A stretch of DNA of 64,000 nt from positions 21,701 to 85,700 of the forward strand of contig CALHKG010000015.1 of assembly GCA_938033875.1 (NCBI GenBank), in the 5' to 3' direction. The translations under genes were made by a program, and so were the position numbers. Below the pieces are notes generated by a model, which was given only the letters and a program-made list of their open reading frames with translations, did no database searches and was not told where the DNA came from. This document shows positions 50,011-58,175 of this stretch, in pieces; position 1 is the first letter of the stretch; each line of letters starts with the position of its first letter. This DNA is from an uncultured Candidatus Saccharibacteria bacterium (GTDB taxonomy: Bacteria > Patescibacteriota > Saccharimonadia > Saccharimonadales > Saccharimonadaceae).

Positions 50011-51033
50011 ATGGCTGTAACGAGAATAGCAATTAACGGCTTCGGGCGAATCGGACGCAATGCGTTTAAGATTGCTAACGAGCGAAGCGACTTGGAGATT
50101 GTCGCGATCAATGATTTGACTGACACGAAAACTTTGGCGTATTTGTTGAAGCATGATAGCAATTACGGTGAGTACGGACGTCAAGTTGATTTTACGGAAA
50201 ACGAGCTGATTATTGAGGGTAAGTCGGTTAAGGTGCTGGCTGAGAAAGATCCAGAAAATCTGCCGTGGCGAGATTTGAATATTGATGTGGTGATTGAATC
50301 GACAGGATTTTTCACTGATAAAGATGGCGCGGGCAAGCACTTAACGGCTGGCGCAAAGCGTGTAGTTATCAGTGGTCCGACGAAGTCTGAGGGAGTCGAT
50401 ACGATTGTTCTGGGAACTAACGATGACAAGGTAAAAAATGCGACGCCAATCGTATCTAACGCTAGTTGTACGACCAATTCTTTGGGTGCGGTTATGGCGA
50501 TTTTGGACGCGGAGTTTGGCGTTGAAAAGTCAATGCTAACGACGGTACATAGTTATACGGCTAGCCAAAAGCTTCAGGATGCGCCATCCAAGGATCTTAG
50601 AGAAGGTCGTAACGCCGCCGAAAACATTGTCCCGACTACGACTGGCGCCGCAATTGCTGTAACTAAAACCTTGCCGCAGCTAACTGGAAAATTTGACGGA
50701 CTTAGTGTGCGCGTACCGACTCCAGTTGTGTCGCTTAGCGACGTGACGGCGCTTCTCAGGGAAGATGTGACTGTCGAGCAGGTAAATGACGCGTTCAAAA
50801 AAGCCGCTCAGAGTAATTTCTATCAAGGCATTTTGGGTGTTTCTGAAGAACCTTTGGTGAGTCGCGACTTCATTGGCAATTCATATTCTGGAATTGTCGA
50901 CCTTCCATTAACGAAGGTAGTTGGCGGTAATTTGATCAAGGTTATGGTCTGGTATGACAATGAATGGGGCTATTCGAACCGGCTGGTTGAACTGGTGGCG
51001 GATGTGGCGTATTATCTGAAAAAGAGTGAATAA
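50011..51033 (+). CDS. gapA: Glyceraldehyde-3-phosphate dehydrogenase
   Basis: 340 aa. NAD-binding INGFGRIGRNAFK, NAD-type INDLTD after the second strand, catalytic Cys in SNASCTTNSLGAV (near residues 150-162), HSYTASQ and the C-terminal WYDNEWGYSNR. Glycolytic enzyme. GGGAGG ribosome site 8 nt before the ATG, with a ~35-nt leader: a Shine-Dalgarno-type gene, unlike the opposite rel gene. Confidence 0.97.
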   Translation: MAVTRIAINGFGRIGRNAFKIANERSDLEIVAINDLTDTKTLAYLLKHDSNYGEYGRQVDFTENELIIEGKSVKVLAEKDPENLPWRDLNIDVVIESTGFFTDKDGAGKHLTAGAKRVVISGPTKSEGVDTIVLGTNDDKVKNATPIVSNASCTTNSLGAVMAILDAEFGVEKSMLTTVHSYTASQKLQDAPSKDLREGRNAAENIVPTTTGAAIAVTKTLPQLTGKFDGLSVRVPTPVVSLSDVTALLREDVTVEQVNDAFKKAAQSNFYQGILGVSEEPLVSRDFIGNSYSGIVDLPLTKVVGGNLIKVMVWYDNEWGYSNRLVELVADVAYYLKKSE

Positions 51034-51056
51034 GGACATCTTCCAAAAAGGAAATA

Positions 51057-51080
51057 ACCCCGCACCGTGACAGTGCGGGG
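51057..51080. terminator. Strong hairpin terminator between gapA and the 51144 gene
   Basis: CCCCGCAC (51058-51065) pairs with GTGCGGGG (51073-51080). On the minus strand it is followed by TTATTTCCTTTTT, so it probably serves the converging minus-strand gene as well as gapA. Confidence 0.7.
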
Positions 51081-51143
51081 ACGCCAGATCTTGACGATTT
51101 TACAGACATTTATTGTCTCGCGCCTCTGCTGGCGCGGAGCATC

Positions 51144-51476
51144 TCAGCCGCGGCGTCGACGAATCTTGTCGACGATCACCATCGCGATGGCGATTACGAG
51201 GAAGACGATCGCCATATAGGCGGGAGCGTCATACACTATCGTCGATAGTGATGATAATCCGGGGTAATACGGGTAATACGGTACCCCCGATGCCCTCATC
51301 TCTTCCAGTTCCATCCACGCACTCAGGATAAGTGCGAGGTGGATTGCGGCGAAGTCGGCTGCCGCGAACATGCTTGCTGCGACCAGTCGGTGACGGTACA
51401 GCGCTGTGACTGAGGTCACAAACATACCGGCGATCAGAGTGATAGCTACGACTACAGCCAAAGCAGTGGTGGGCAT
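51144..51476 (-). CDS. Four-span membrane protein in GC-richer cassette
   Basis: 110 aa, hydrophobic throughout with a Tyr/Pro-rich external loop (GVPYYPYYPGLSSL, near residues 63-76) and a basic C-terminus (DKIRRRRG). No family recognised. Codons are GC-ending (GTC, ATC, CTG), unlike gapA and rpiB on either side. CTAGGAGGATAAATC gives a strong ribosome site; the leader upstream (51480-51590) is highly structured. Confidence 0.6.
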   Translation of the reverse strand: MPTTALAVVVAITLIAGMFVTSVTALYRHRLVAASMFAAADFAAIHLALILSAWMELEEMRASGVPYYPYYPGLSSLSTIVYDAPAYMAIVFLVIAIAMVIVDKIRRRRG

Positions 51477-51479
51477 GAT

Positions 51480-51620
51480 TTATCCTCCTAGGGAAGATCT
51501 TGAGGTGCGGCCTTTCAAAACCGCGACCTCAACCGGGGTGAACTCCCCGGGAGTTGCTTTTCACGGTTTGAAAAGCTAATATATATATATCATACAAGCC
51601 ACGAAATGTCAATACTTTTT
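51480..51620 (-). promoter_or_regulatory. Promoter and three-hairpin leader of the 51144-51476 gene
   Basis: On the minus strand TTGACA (TGTCAA at 51607-51612) is followed by an AT-rich TATGAT/TATATATA tract (51576-51594). The leader then folds as three successive hairpins: CTTTTCA/TGAAAAG, AACTCC/GGAGTT and TTGAGGT/ACCTCAA (with GCGG/CCGC inside), just before GGAGGA and the ATG. Such stacked hairpins may regulate or stabilise the mRNA. Confidence 0.55.
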
Positions 51621-51665
51621 GTCAAATAGCTACATCCTACCTCTGATAAAATACCTAACTTTCCC

Positions 51666-51694
51666 TTGCAAAAAACATCGAAAACGCTTATACT
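51666..51694 (+). promoter_or_regulatory. rpiB operon promoter
   Basis: TTGCAA (51666-51671), 17 nt, TATACT (51689-51694), ending 6 nt before the ATG at 51701. Confidence 0.65.
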
Positions 51695-51700
51695 AAAATT

Positions 51701-52153
51701 ATGAAAATCTACCTCGGATCTGACCATCGTGGCTTTATGTTGAAGGAAAAAGTTTTTGCCTATTTGGTTAAGAATGGCTATGACGTGCAAGACGTTGGCG
51801 GTGTAGAATTAAATCCTGATGACGATTTTCCGCAATTTGCGCAGGCGGCGGCGTTGAAGGTCATTGGTGATGATAGCAAGGATCCGCGCGCGATATTAAT
51901 TTGCGGCGGCGGTCAAGGAATGTGTATGGCGGCTAACCGATTCAAAGGAATTCGTGCCAGCGTGATTTGGGATGCGTTTGAGGCAAAAATGACGCGCCAA
52001 GATAACGACTCGAATGTTCTATGTTTGCCAGCGCGAGTTTTGGAAGACAATGAATCAGCGTGGAAAGGAATTGTGGAAACGTGGCTGAACACTCCTTATG
52101 CGAATGCTCCGCGATTTAATAGGCGTAATGCGCAGTTGGATGAATTGTCATGA
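51701..52153 (+). CDS. rpiB: Ribose-5-phosphate isomerase B
   Basis: 150 aa RpiB/LacAB family. GSDHRGFMLKEKV (residues 5-17) and CGGGQGMCMAANRFKGIRA (near 68-86, catalytic Cys) are the signatures. Interconverts ribose-5-P and ribulose-5-P. Leads rpiB-rpe-tktN-tktC, with ATGA overlap to rpe. Confidence 0.95.
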   Translation: MKIYLGSDHRGFMLKEKVFAYLVKNGYDVQDVGGVELNPDDDFPQFAQAAALKVIGDDSKDPRAILICGGGQGMCMAANRFKGIRASVIWDAFEAKMTRQDNDSNVLCLPARVLEDNESAWKGIVETWLNTPYANAPRFNRRNAQLDELS

Positions 52154-52800
52154 GCAGTTCTGTAATTGCACCAGCAATTTTGGCAGAAAATGCCGAACAA
52201 TACAAAGAGCAGGTTGATAAAATAACGGGTTTTGCTGAGCGTGTGCATATTGACATTTCTGATGGCGAATTTGCTCCGACATTGACAGTTGGCATTCCTG
52301 AATTATGGGCACCGGAAGGTTGGACGATTGATATCCATGCGATGGTTAATGATGTTGCTGAGTATGTTCCGAAGTTGATTGCCTTAAGACCGCACATGAT
52401 TATTATTCACGCGGAGGCGACGGGAGATGTGAAGACCGCGCTTATGCAGATTCGTCAAGCTGGAATTATGGCGGGATTAGCACTACTAAAGCCAACGGTT
52501 CCGCGAACGGTTGAGGAATTGATAAAAATAGCAGATCATGTGATGATTTTTAGCGGTGAGCTGGGGCGATTTGGCGGAACTGCTAGTCTTATGCAGCTGG
52601 AAAAAATACGACTTATTAAAGCTATTAATCCTAGTGTTGAAATCGGTTGGGACGGTGGAGTGGCGGTAGATAATGCGTACAGTTTGGTTCAGGGCGGCGT
52701 TAACGTTCTGAACGTTGGCGGTGTTATTCAGAAATCGTCAGATCCGCGCACCATTTTCTCCAGATTGCAACAGGAGATTAATAAAACGAGCGTGCTTTAA
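52150..52800 (+). CDS. rpe: Ribulose-phosphate 3-epimerase
   Basis: 216 aa TIM-barrel. APAILAEN start, HIDISDGEFAPTL (near residues 33-45), HAEATG, and the C-terminal WDGGVAVDNAYSLVQGGVNVLNVGG. Converts ribulose-5-P to xylulose-5-P for transketolase. Slightly unusual: ISDGEF replaces the common MDGxF metal-binding motif, but Asp is kept. Overlaps both neighbours. Confidence 0.88.
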   Translation: MSSSVIAPAILAENAEQYKEQVDKITGFAERVHIDISDGEFAPTLTVGIPELWAPEGWTIDIHAMVNDVAEYVPKLIALRPHMIIIHAEATGDVKTALMQIRQAGIMAGLALLKPTVPRTVEELIKIADHVMIFSGELGRFGGTASLMQLEKIRLIKAINPSVEIGWDGGVAVDNAYSLVQGGVNVLNVGGVIQKSSDPRTIFSRLQQEINKTSVL

Positions 52801-53636
52801 TGGATATCGACCAAATAGTGAAATTGAAGAGAATATCACAACAATTGCGAAAGTCTGTTATTAGCAAATTATCGGCGGCTGGCTCGGGTCATTCGGCTGG
52901 CTGTTTGGGGTTTGCTGATGTTATGGCGGTTTTGTATTTTCATGCCATGCAACTAGACCCTGAGAATCCTGATTGGGAAGACCGGGATATTTTCGTGATG
53001 AGCAATGGTCATTATGCGCCACTTTTATATGCCACACTGGCGGAGCGGGGATTTTTCGATAAAAAAGAGTTGGCTAATTTGCGAAAATTTAGCTCCAAGC
53101 TTCAAGGTCATCCGGAACGCGGCAGCTTACCAGGAATTGAAACGACTAGCGGTCCTCTGGGCTGCGGCCTGAGTCAAGCGGCTGGTATGGCATACTCATT
53201 GCAATATTTGGGTGGCAATTCTGAGCGATTCGTTTACTGCAGTTTGGGTGATGGCGAACTGGATGAAGGGAATATTTGGGAAGCGGCGATGTTTGCGAAA
53301 AAATATAATCTGTCGAATTTGATTGCGATTGTTGATAGAAATAATATTCAGATTGGTGGTGATACGGAAAAGGTGATGCCGCTAGGTGATTTGGCAGATA
53401 AATGGCGAAGTTTTGGCTGGAATGCGCAGGAGATTGACGGGCATGATCATTTGGCGATAATTCAGGCGATTGATAAGGCTAAGAATTCTCGGCAGTCGAG
53501 CGTGATAATCGCGCATACAATTCCTGGTCGTGGCGTTGATTTTATGGAATATGATTACCGTTGGCATGGAAAATCTCCAAACGCCGAGGAGGCGGAGCGG
53601 GCGCTTGCTCAATTGAGTGAAGGAGGTGGCGAATGA
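52800..53636 (+). CDS. tktN: Transketolase, N-terminal (ThDP-binding) subunit
   Basis: 278 aa. The N-terminal half of transketolase as a separate protein: SAAGSGHSAGCLGFADVMAVLYF (near residues 22-44), GHPERGSLPGIETTSGPLGCGLSQAAGMA and the ThDP/Mg motif GDGELDEGNIWEAAMFA...VDRNN. Works with the next gene product. Overlaps rpe (TAATG) and the C-terminal subunit gene (ATGA). Confidence 0.94.
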   Translation: MDIDQIVKLKRISQQLRKSVISKLSAAGSGHSAGCLGFADVMAVLYFHAMQLDPENPDWEDRDIFVMSNGHYAPLLYATLAERGFFDKKELANLRKFSSKLQGHPERGSLPGIETTSGPLGCGLSQAAGMAYSLQYLGGNSERFVYCSLGDGELDEGNIWEAAMFAKKYNLSNLIAIVDRNNIQIGGDTEKVMPLGDLADKWRSFGWNAQEIDGHDHLAIIQAIDKAKNSRQSSVIIAHTIPGRGVDFMEYDYRWHGKSPNAEEAERALAQLSEGGGE

Positions 53637-54595
53637 GTTTCTTAATGGAGAATTGGCAGAATTTGGAGCTTGCGGCAATTCGGATGGGTTTCGGCGAAGG
53701 CTTGGTGGATATTGCGAAGAAAAATAATTTGGTGGTGGCGCTGAGTGCGGATTTAATGGAGAGCGTTGGCTTTGGTAAGTTTTATGAGGAAATCGGGAAG
53801 CCGCGGGCAATTGAAGTTGGCGTGGCGGAACAGAATTTGGTTACTGTGGCGTCTGGGCTGGCGGCTATGGGAAATATTCCGTTTGCAGCTAGTTATGCGG
53901 CGTTTAGTCCGGGTCGCAACTGGGAGCAGATTCGCACGACTATTTGCCTGAACAATCAGCCGGTTAAGTTAGTGGGTTCTCATGCTGGGTTAAATGTTGG
54001 TCCAGATGGTGCGACGCATCAAATGCTGGAAGATATTGCGCTGATGCGAAGTTTACCTAATATGGTGGTTTTGGCGCCCGGTGATGCTAATGAAGCCAAG
54101 CTGATCGCGGCGGCAATGACTGGAGATAAACGCCCGAATTACGTAAGATTGCCAAGAGAAAAAACGGCGTTATTCCTAAATCAATCTACTTTTGAGATTG
54201 GAAAAAGTTATACGTTGAGGCACGGTAAAGATGTTGCCTTGTTTGGAACTGGCGTGATGACTTATCAATTGTTGTTGGCGGCGGAAAAGCTCGCGAATGA
54301 ATATGACATTCAGGCGGAAGTAATTCATTTTCCGACGATCAAGCCGCTGGACGAGGACACTGTGCTTGATGCGGCTCAAAAATGCCAAGCCGTCATTACG
54401 GCGGAAGAAGGGCAGATTGCTGGTGGATTTGGCTCAAGCGTGGCGGAAGTTCTTAGTGATAATTTGCCGGTAAAGATGAAGCGAATCGGTGTTAATGACG
54501 CGTTTGGCGAGTCTGGCAAAATGTCTGAATTGTGGCAAAAGCACGGTTTGGATGTCGATTCAATTGTTCGTAGTGTTGTCAATTTTCTCCAGTGA
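53633..54595 (+). CDS. tktC: Transketolase, C-terminal subunit
   Basis: 320 aa. Pyrimidine-binding and C-terminal domains: EVGVAEQNLVTVASGLAAMGNIPFAASYAAF (near residues 61-91, catalytic Glu), KLVGSHAGLNVGPDGATHQMLEDIALMRSLPNM, and the C-terminal EEGQIAGGFGSSVAEVL. With the N-subunit it gives a complete two-chain transketolase. Followed by a strong hairpin (54594-54660). Confidence 0.94.
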   Translation: MSFLMENWQNLELAAIRMGFGEGLVDIAKKNNLVVALSADLMESVGFGKFYEEIGKPRAIEVGVAEQNLVTVASGLAAMGNIPFAASYAAFSPGRNWEQIRTTICLNNQPVKLVGSHAGLNVGPDGATHQMLEDIALMRSLPNMVVLAPGDANEAKLIAAAMTGDKRPNYVRLPREKTALFLNQSTFEIGKSYTLRHGKDVALFGTGVMTYQLLLAAEKLANEYDIQAEVIHFPTIKPLDEDTVLDAAQKCQAVITAEEGQIAGGFGSSVAEVLSDNLPVKMKRIGVNDAFGESGKMSELWQKHGLDVDSIVRSVVNFLQ

Positions 54596-54660
54596 AAAAC
54601 CCGCCAGGAGCTACTGCCAAGATCCAATTAAAGACCTCAAAGCAAGTAGTCCTGACGGGT
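54594..54660 (-). terminator. Long-stem terminator of the 54672-54857 gene
   Basis: ACCCGCCAGGAGCTACT (54599-54615) pairs with AGTAGTCCTGACGGGT (54645-54660) with one bulge; T run on the minus strand at 54594-54598. Same design (very long stem, large loop) as 27717-27782. Confidence 0.75.
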
Positions 54661-54671
54661 GCGTGCTGCAT

Positions 54672-54857
54672 CTACTGGTCTGGTGCGCGGACCATGCTGT
54701 AGATGATAGCGGGCGCCATGACGTTAACCATGAAGACGGCAATCGCGCCGTCTGTCCCGTAGACTGTAATGATGGTCACCATAGCGGCGCACCAGATCAG
54801 GCAGAGTACCGCCATGATGATCGCGGCAAATTCTACTGTTCTTACGACAGGACTCAT
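54672..54857 (-). CDS. Small two-span membrane protein in GC-richer cassette
   Basis: 61 aa: two hydrophobic helices (about residues 9-31 and 36-56) with a short GTDG turn. No family recognised. GC-ending codons. CTGGAGGAAAGAGAG ribosome site, leader with GCTCA/TGAGC pairing (54881-54925), and promoter TTGACA-17-TAATAT on the minus strand (TGTCAA at 54964-54969, ATATTA at 54941-54946). Inserted between tktC and fba. Confidence 0.6.
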   Translation of the reverse strand: MSPVVRTVEFAAIIMAVLCLIWCAAMVTIITVYGTDGAIAVFMVNVMAPAIIYSMVRAPDQ

Positions 54858-54974
54858 CTCTCTTTCCTCCAGAAAAGAAAACGCTCAGGACCAAAGGACT
54901 CTTCCGCCCTTAGGGGTAAGCCTTGAGCAAAAGTCATTTTATATTATCACCAAAACAACATGATGTCAATTCTC

Positions 54975-55003
54975 TTGGCATAGCGGGCGGTAATTGATAT
55001 AAT
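54975..55003 (+). promoter_or_regulatory. fba promoter
   Basis: TTGGCA (54975-54980), 17 nt, TATAAT (54998-55003), then AGGGGGG before the ATG at 55031. Confidence 0.65.
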
Positions 55004-55030
55004 TACCATAAGTATTTTAGGGGGGGCAGT

Positions 55031-55942
55031 ATGGGATTATCGATTTCAGAGATTCGGAAAAACACGACGCGGGCGCGTCATTTAATGCAGCGGACACGGG
55101 CGCAGCGTTTTGCGGTTGGGGCGTTTAATATTGACAATCAAGAGACGCTGATTGCGGTGGCGCGGGCGGCACAAAAGCTTCAATCGCCAGTGTTGGTTGA
55201 GGTTTCTGACGCCGAAGTGAAGGCTATGGGTCTAGAGAACGTCCGTGATTTGGTGGACAATTATAAGACTGAGTACGGAATTGAAATGTATTTGAATTTG
55301 GACCACGGTCCGACGGTTGAGGGTTGTAAGCGAGCGATTGACGCTGGATATGAGTTTGTCCATATTGATATTTCTCAGGCGAATCACGACGCTTCAGACG
55401 AGGAAATTATTGCCAAAACTCGTGAGGTTGTTGAATATGCCAAGTTTACTGGCGCGCTAGTGGAGTCTGAGCCGCATTATTTTGGCGGCAGCTCAAATGT
55501 TCATACGGAAGATATAAATTATAAGGAAATAAAAAAGACTTTCTCTACGCCAGAGGGTGCGCGTGCGTTTGTTGAGGCGACTGGAATTGATACTTTTGCG
55601 GCGGCGATTGGCAATTTGCATGGCAAATATCCAGTTCCGAAAGTGTTGGATTTGGATTTGTTGACTGACATTCGTGAGGCGATTCATTGTCAGATTTCGT
55701 TGCATGGCGGATCTGGGACGCCGCTACATTATTTCGAGGATGCTGCGAAAATTGGCGTTTCTAAAATCAATATCAATTCTGATATGCGCTACGCTTTCCG
55801 AACGACTTTGGAGAAAACCTTGCGAGAAAATCCAAATGAGTACGCTATTGTTAAATTAATGCCGCCAGTTTATGCTGCCGTACAGGAAGTGGTGGAGTCA
55901 AAGATTAAGGCGTTTAATTCCGTCAGAAAGGCGGTGGTTTAA
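55031..55942 (+). CDS. fba: Class II fructose-bisphosphate aldolase
   Basis: 303 aa. Class-II (zinc) aldolase: FAVGAFNIDNQETLIAV, LNLDHGPTVEGCKRAIDAGYEFVHIDIS (near residues 93-120, zinc His and catalytic Asp), ESEPHYFGGSS, AIGNLHGKYP, and ISLHGGSGTP (near 226). Connects triose phosphates with fructose-1,6-bisphosphate. TAATG overlap with the kinase gene. Confidence 0.95.
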   Translation: MGLSISEIRKNTTRARHLMQRTRAQRFAVGAFNIDNQETLIAVARAAQKLQSPVLVEVSDAEVKAMGLENVRDLVDNYKTEYGIEMYLNLDHGPTVEGCKRAIDAGYEFVHIDISQANHDASDEEIIAKTREVVEYAKFTGALVESEPHYFGGSSNVHTEDINYKEIKKTFSTPEGARAFVEATGIDTFAAAIGNLHGKYPVPKVLDLDLLTDIREAIHCQISLHGGSGTPLHYFEDAAKIGVSKININSDMRYAFRTTLEKTLRENPNEYAIVKLMPPVYAAVQEVVESKIKAFNSVRKAVV

Positions 55943-56904
55943 TGGCAAAAATCATCACCGTTGGTGCGGCGATTCAAGACGTATTTTTAAGTCAATCGGA
56001 CGCACTGACGCCAGTTTGTGAAAGTCCAGAACACTGTTTTGCGCGACTGGATTTGGGTGCGAAAGCCGACGTAAACCAGATTCATTTTTCGACTGGCGGT
56101 GGCGCTACAAACGCTGCGGTAACGTTTTCCAGGCAAGGGCATTATGCTAGCTTTATGGGCGCAATCGGTCATGATCCAGCTGGGCAAGCGGTAATTGCGG
56201 ATTTGGACAAGGAAAATATTGACACGCATTTGGTGCGATATTCGCCAAAATACAGTACGGGATATTCGGTGTTATTATTAGCCTCAAATGGCGAGCGGAC
56301 AATTTTAACATACCGCGGTGCTTCAACGCATTATCATGAGGCGGATTTTGATTTGTCTGAAGAGGACGCGGATTGGCTATACGTTTCAACTTTGGCGGGA
56401 AATATGTCAATGCTTCATAAATTATTCCAGCAAGCCAAGCGTCGCGATATGAAAATCTGTTTTAATCCCGGGAAGAAAGAATTAGCGCAAAAGGATAAAT
56501 TGCTGGGATTGTTGTCTGATGTTGATGTTTTAACTCTGAACAAAGAAGAAATGCAGCAATTGGTGTCTGGTGAGGATTTGGAAGCCTTGGTTAGAAGAGG
56601 TTTGAGATTAGTTCCGGTCGTTTTAGTGACGGACGGCGTAAATGGCTCAATCGCAAGCGATGGAAAAACCATCGTGCGAGCGCTAATGTACGACGACAGA
56701 CCGTCAATTGACAGAACTGGCGCTGGAGATGCGTTTGCGTCGGGATTTTTGAGCGAATGGGCGCGAAGCGGCAATTTGAAAAACTCTGTGATTATGGGCA
56801 GTGCGAACGCTAGTTCGGTGGTTATGAAAATTGGAGCAAAGGCTGGAATTTTATATGCTGGCACAGTACTTCATGCTATGCCAATTCAAGAAAGGGAATT
56901 ATAA
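55942..56904 (+). CDS. PfkB-family sugar kinase
   Basis: 320 aa ribokinase/PfkB fold: N-terminal ITVGAAIQDVFL, STGGGATNAAVTFSRQG (near residues 50-66), anion-hole DRTGAGDAFASGFLSEW (near 254-270). The neighbour is a class-II aldolase, so a phosphofructokinase-like or other sugar-phosphate kinase role is plausible, but PfkB substrates cannot be read from sequence. An insert LTPVCESPEHCFARLDLG near residue 20-38 is unusual. Confidence 0.88.
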   Translation: MAKIITVGAAIQDVFLSQSDALTPVCESPEHCFARLDLGAKADVNQIHFSTGGGATNAAVTFSRQGHYASFMGAIGHDPAGQAVIADLDKENIDTHLVRYSPKYSTGYSVLLLASNGERTILTYRGASTHYHEADFDLSEEDADWLYVSTLAGNMSMLHKLFQQAKRRDMKICFNPGKKELAQKDKLLGLLSDVDVLTLNKEEMQQLVSGEDLEALVRRGLRLVPVVLVTDGVNGSIASDGKTIVRALMYDDRPSIDRTGAGDAFASGFLSEWARSGNLKNSVIMGSANASSVVMKIGAKAGILYAGTVLHAMPIQEREL

Positions 56905-57383
56905 TGGCGCAAAATTTGGGAAAATTGTTGGGTGGTGACGTGAAAAAGCGTCGAGCATTAACCGAGCTCAGGCAGATGACTAGGGATGATAGCGATGTGC
57001 GATTGATTGCGGAAATATTGGCTAGAGCGCACTCAATTATTCGATCTCTAGGTCTGGATCCGTCAAACGCTACGGCAGAAGAAATTTATCAATCACTAAT
57101 GGCTATTGCACCGAAAGTGGATAAATGGGCGCCGTTTAAGGCTTCTGAATGGGTGCTTTTGGACGTTGATGGTCAGGTGATTTCGTTTAATCCAATTGAT
57201 ATTATAAATAACTATCACTGCCAGTTACCTCTGGGAAAGCAGCAAACAACGTATGGCAAGCGAGGTTTGGGATTTGAGATTACGCGCCGATATAAAAACC
57301 ACCCGCGCACGTACAATCCAGCCGTAGAGCGAGTGGTCTGCCAGGGTGGAATTTGTTGGATTGAGCCGAAACCTAAGAAATAA
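56904..57383 (+). CDS. Conserved-looking protein, unknown function
   Basis: 159 aa, basic, soluble. An N-terminal helical region (residues 1-70; LTELRQMTRDDSDVRLIAEILARAHS) is followed by an alpha/beta region with WVLLDVDGQVISFNPIDIINNYH and a C-terminal VVCQGGICWIEPKPKK. Two cysteines near the end (CQGGIC). Coupled to the kinase by TAATG overlap, so likely the last gene of fba-pfkB. Family not recognised. Confidence 0.65.
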   Translation: MAQNLGKLLGGDVKKRRALTELRQMTRDDSDVRLIAEILARAHSIIRSLGLDPSNATAEEIYQSLMAIAPKVDKWAPFKASEWVLLDVDGQVISFNPIDIINNYHCQLPLGKQQTTYGKRGLGFEITRRYKNHPRTYNPAVERVVCQGGICWIEPKPKK

Positions 57384-58055
57384 TTATCGGTCGCAACAAG
57401 TTCGCTGATTTTTGATCAAATTAACCACCTCTGGAATATCTTCGGTAATTGTGTAGGTTTTTTCATCGCCGTCAGATATTAGCTTGTTTGGTAGCATGTT
57501 GTCGCGAACAAAATCATCCCATTTACCCCAGAATTTTTTATCAAACAGGATAATTGGTACTGGCGCCATTTTCTTAGTTTGTGTCAATGTGATAATCTCA
57601 CAAATTTCGTCCATTGTGCCGAATCCGCCAGGGAAACAAACGTACGCATCAGCCAGAAGTGTCATAACGATTTTTCGTGGTGCGAAGTGGGTGAATGCGA
57701 ATGAATCTGTCGTATAGTTGTTTAGAGATTGTTCGTGTGGCAAGCGAATGTTGAACCCGACTGATTTTCCGCCAGCTTCCATAGCGCCGCGGTTTGCCGC
57801 TTCCATAATTCCGCCACCACCGCCGGTGATAATTGTGTAACCTTCTTTAGCTAATTGGAATGCTAAGTCTTTGGCTTTTTGGTAATATTCATTATCTTCA
57901 GTTATCCTGGCTGATCCAAAAAAAGTCACGGTTTTATGATATTTTTGGAGAATTTCATAGCCGGCATGAATTTCGTCATCGACTTTTCCTAATCTGAACA
58001 TCGCAGCCTGAAGTTGCAATTCGCGCGGAATACAAACATTTTTCGGTGTCATCAT
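57384..58055 (-). CDS. LOG-family nucleotide phosphoribohydrolase-like protein
   Basis: 223 aa. Rossmann-like LOG/TIGR00730 family: VTFFGSARI, ITGGGGGIMEAANRGAMEAGG (near residues 76-96), PGGFGTMDEICEIITLTQT (near 140-158). LOG enzymes release free base from nucleoside 5'-monophosphates; older annotations call them lysine decarboxylases. Convergent with the upstream operon, no gap. AAAGGA ribosome site. Confidence 0.93.
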   Translation of the reverse strand: MMTPKNVCIPRELQLQAAMFRLGKVDDEIHAGYEILQKYHKTVTFFGSARITEDNEYYQKAKDLAFQLAKEGYTIITGGGGGIMEAANRGAMEAGGKSVGFNIRLPHEQSLNNYTTDSFAFTHFAPRKIVMTLLADAYVCFPGGFGTMDEICEIITLTQTKKMAPVPIILFDKKFWGKWDDFVRDNMLPNKLISDGDEKTYTITEDIPEVVNLIKNQRTCCDR

Positions 58056-58120
58056 TATCCTTTTTATTTTATGATTTTAACTTTATTACTATATCATAAA
58101 ATGCCTATGGTTACAATACA

Positions 58121-58149
58121 TTGACGGCAAATAATCCATCATATACAAT
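58121..58149 (+). promoter_or_regulatory. Promoter of the TM-anchored protein gene
   Basis: TTGACG (58121-58126), 17 nt, TACAAT (58144-58149), ~20-nt leader with TGGAGG. Confidence 0.65.
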
Positions 58150-58175
58150 CAAAGCACAATCTAAATGGAGGTTTT

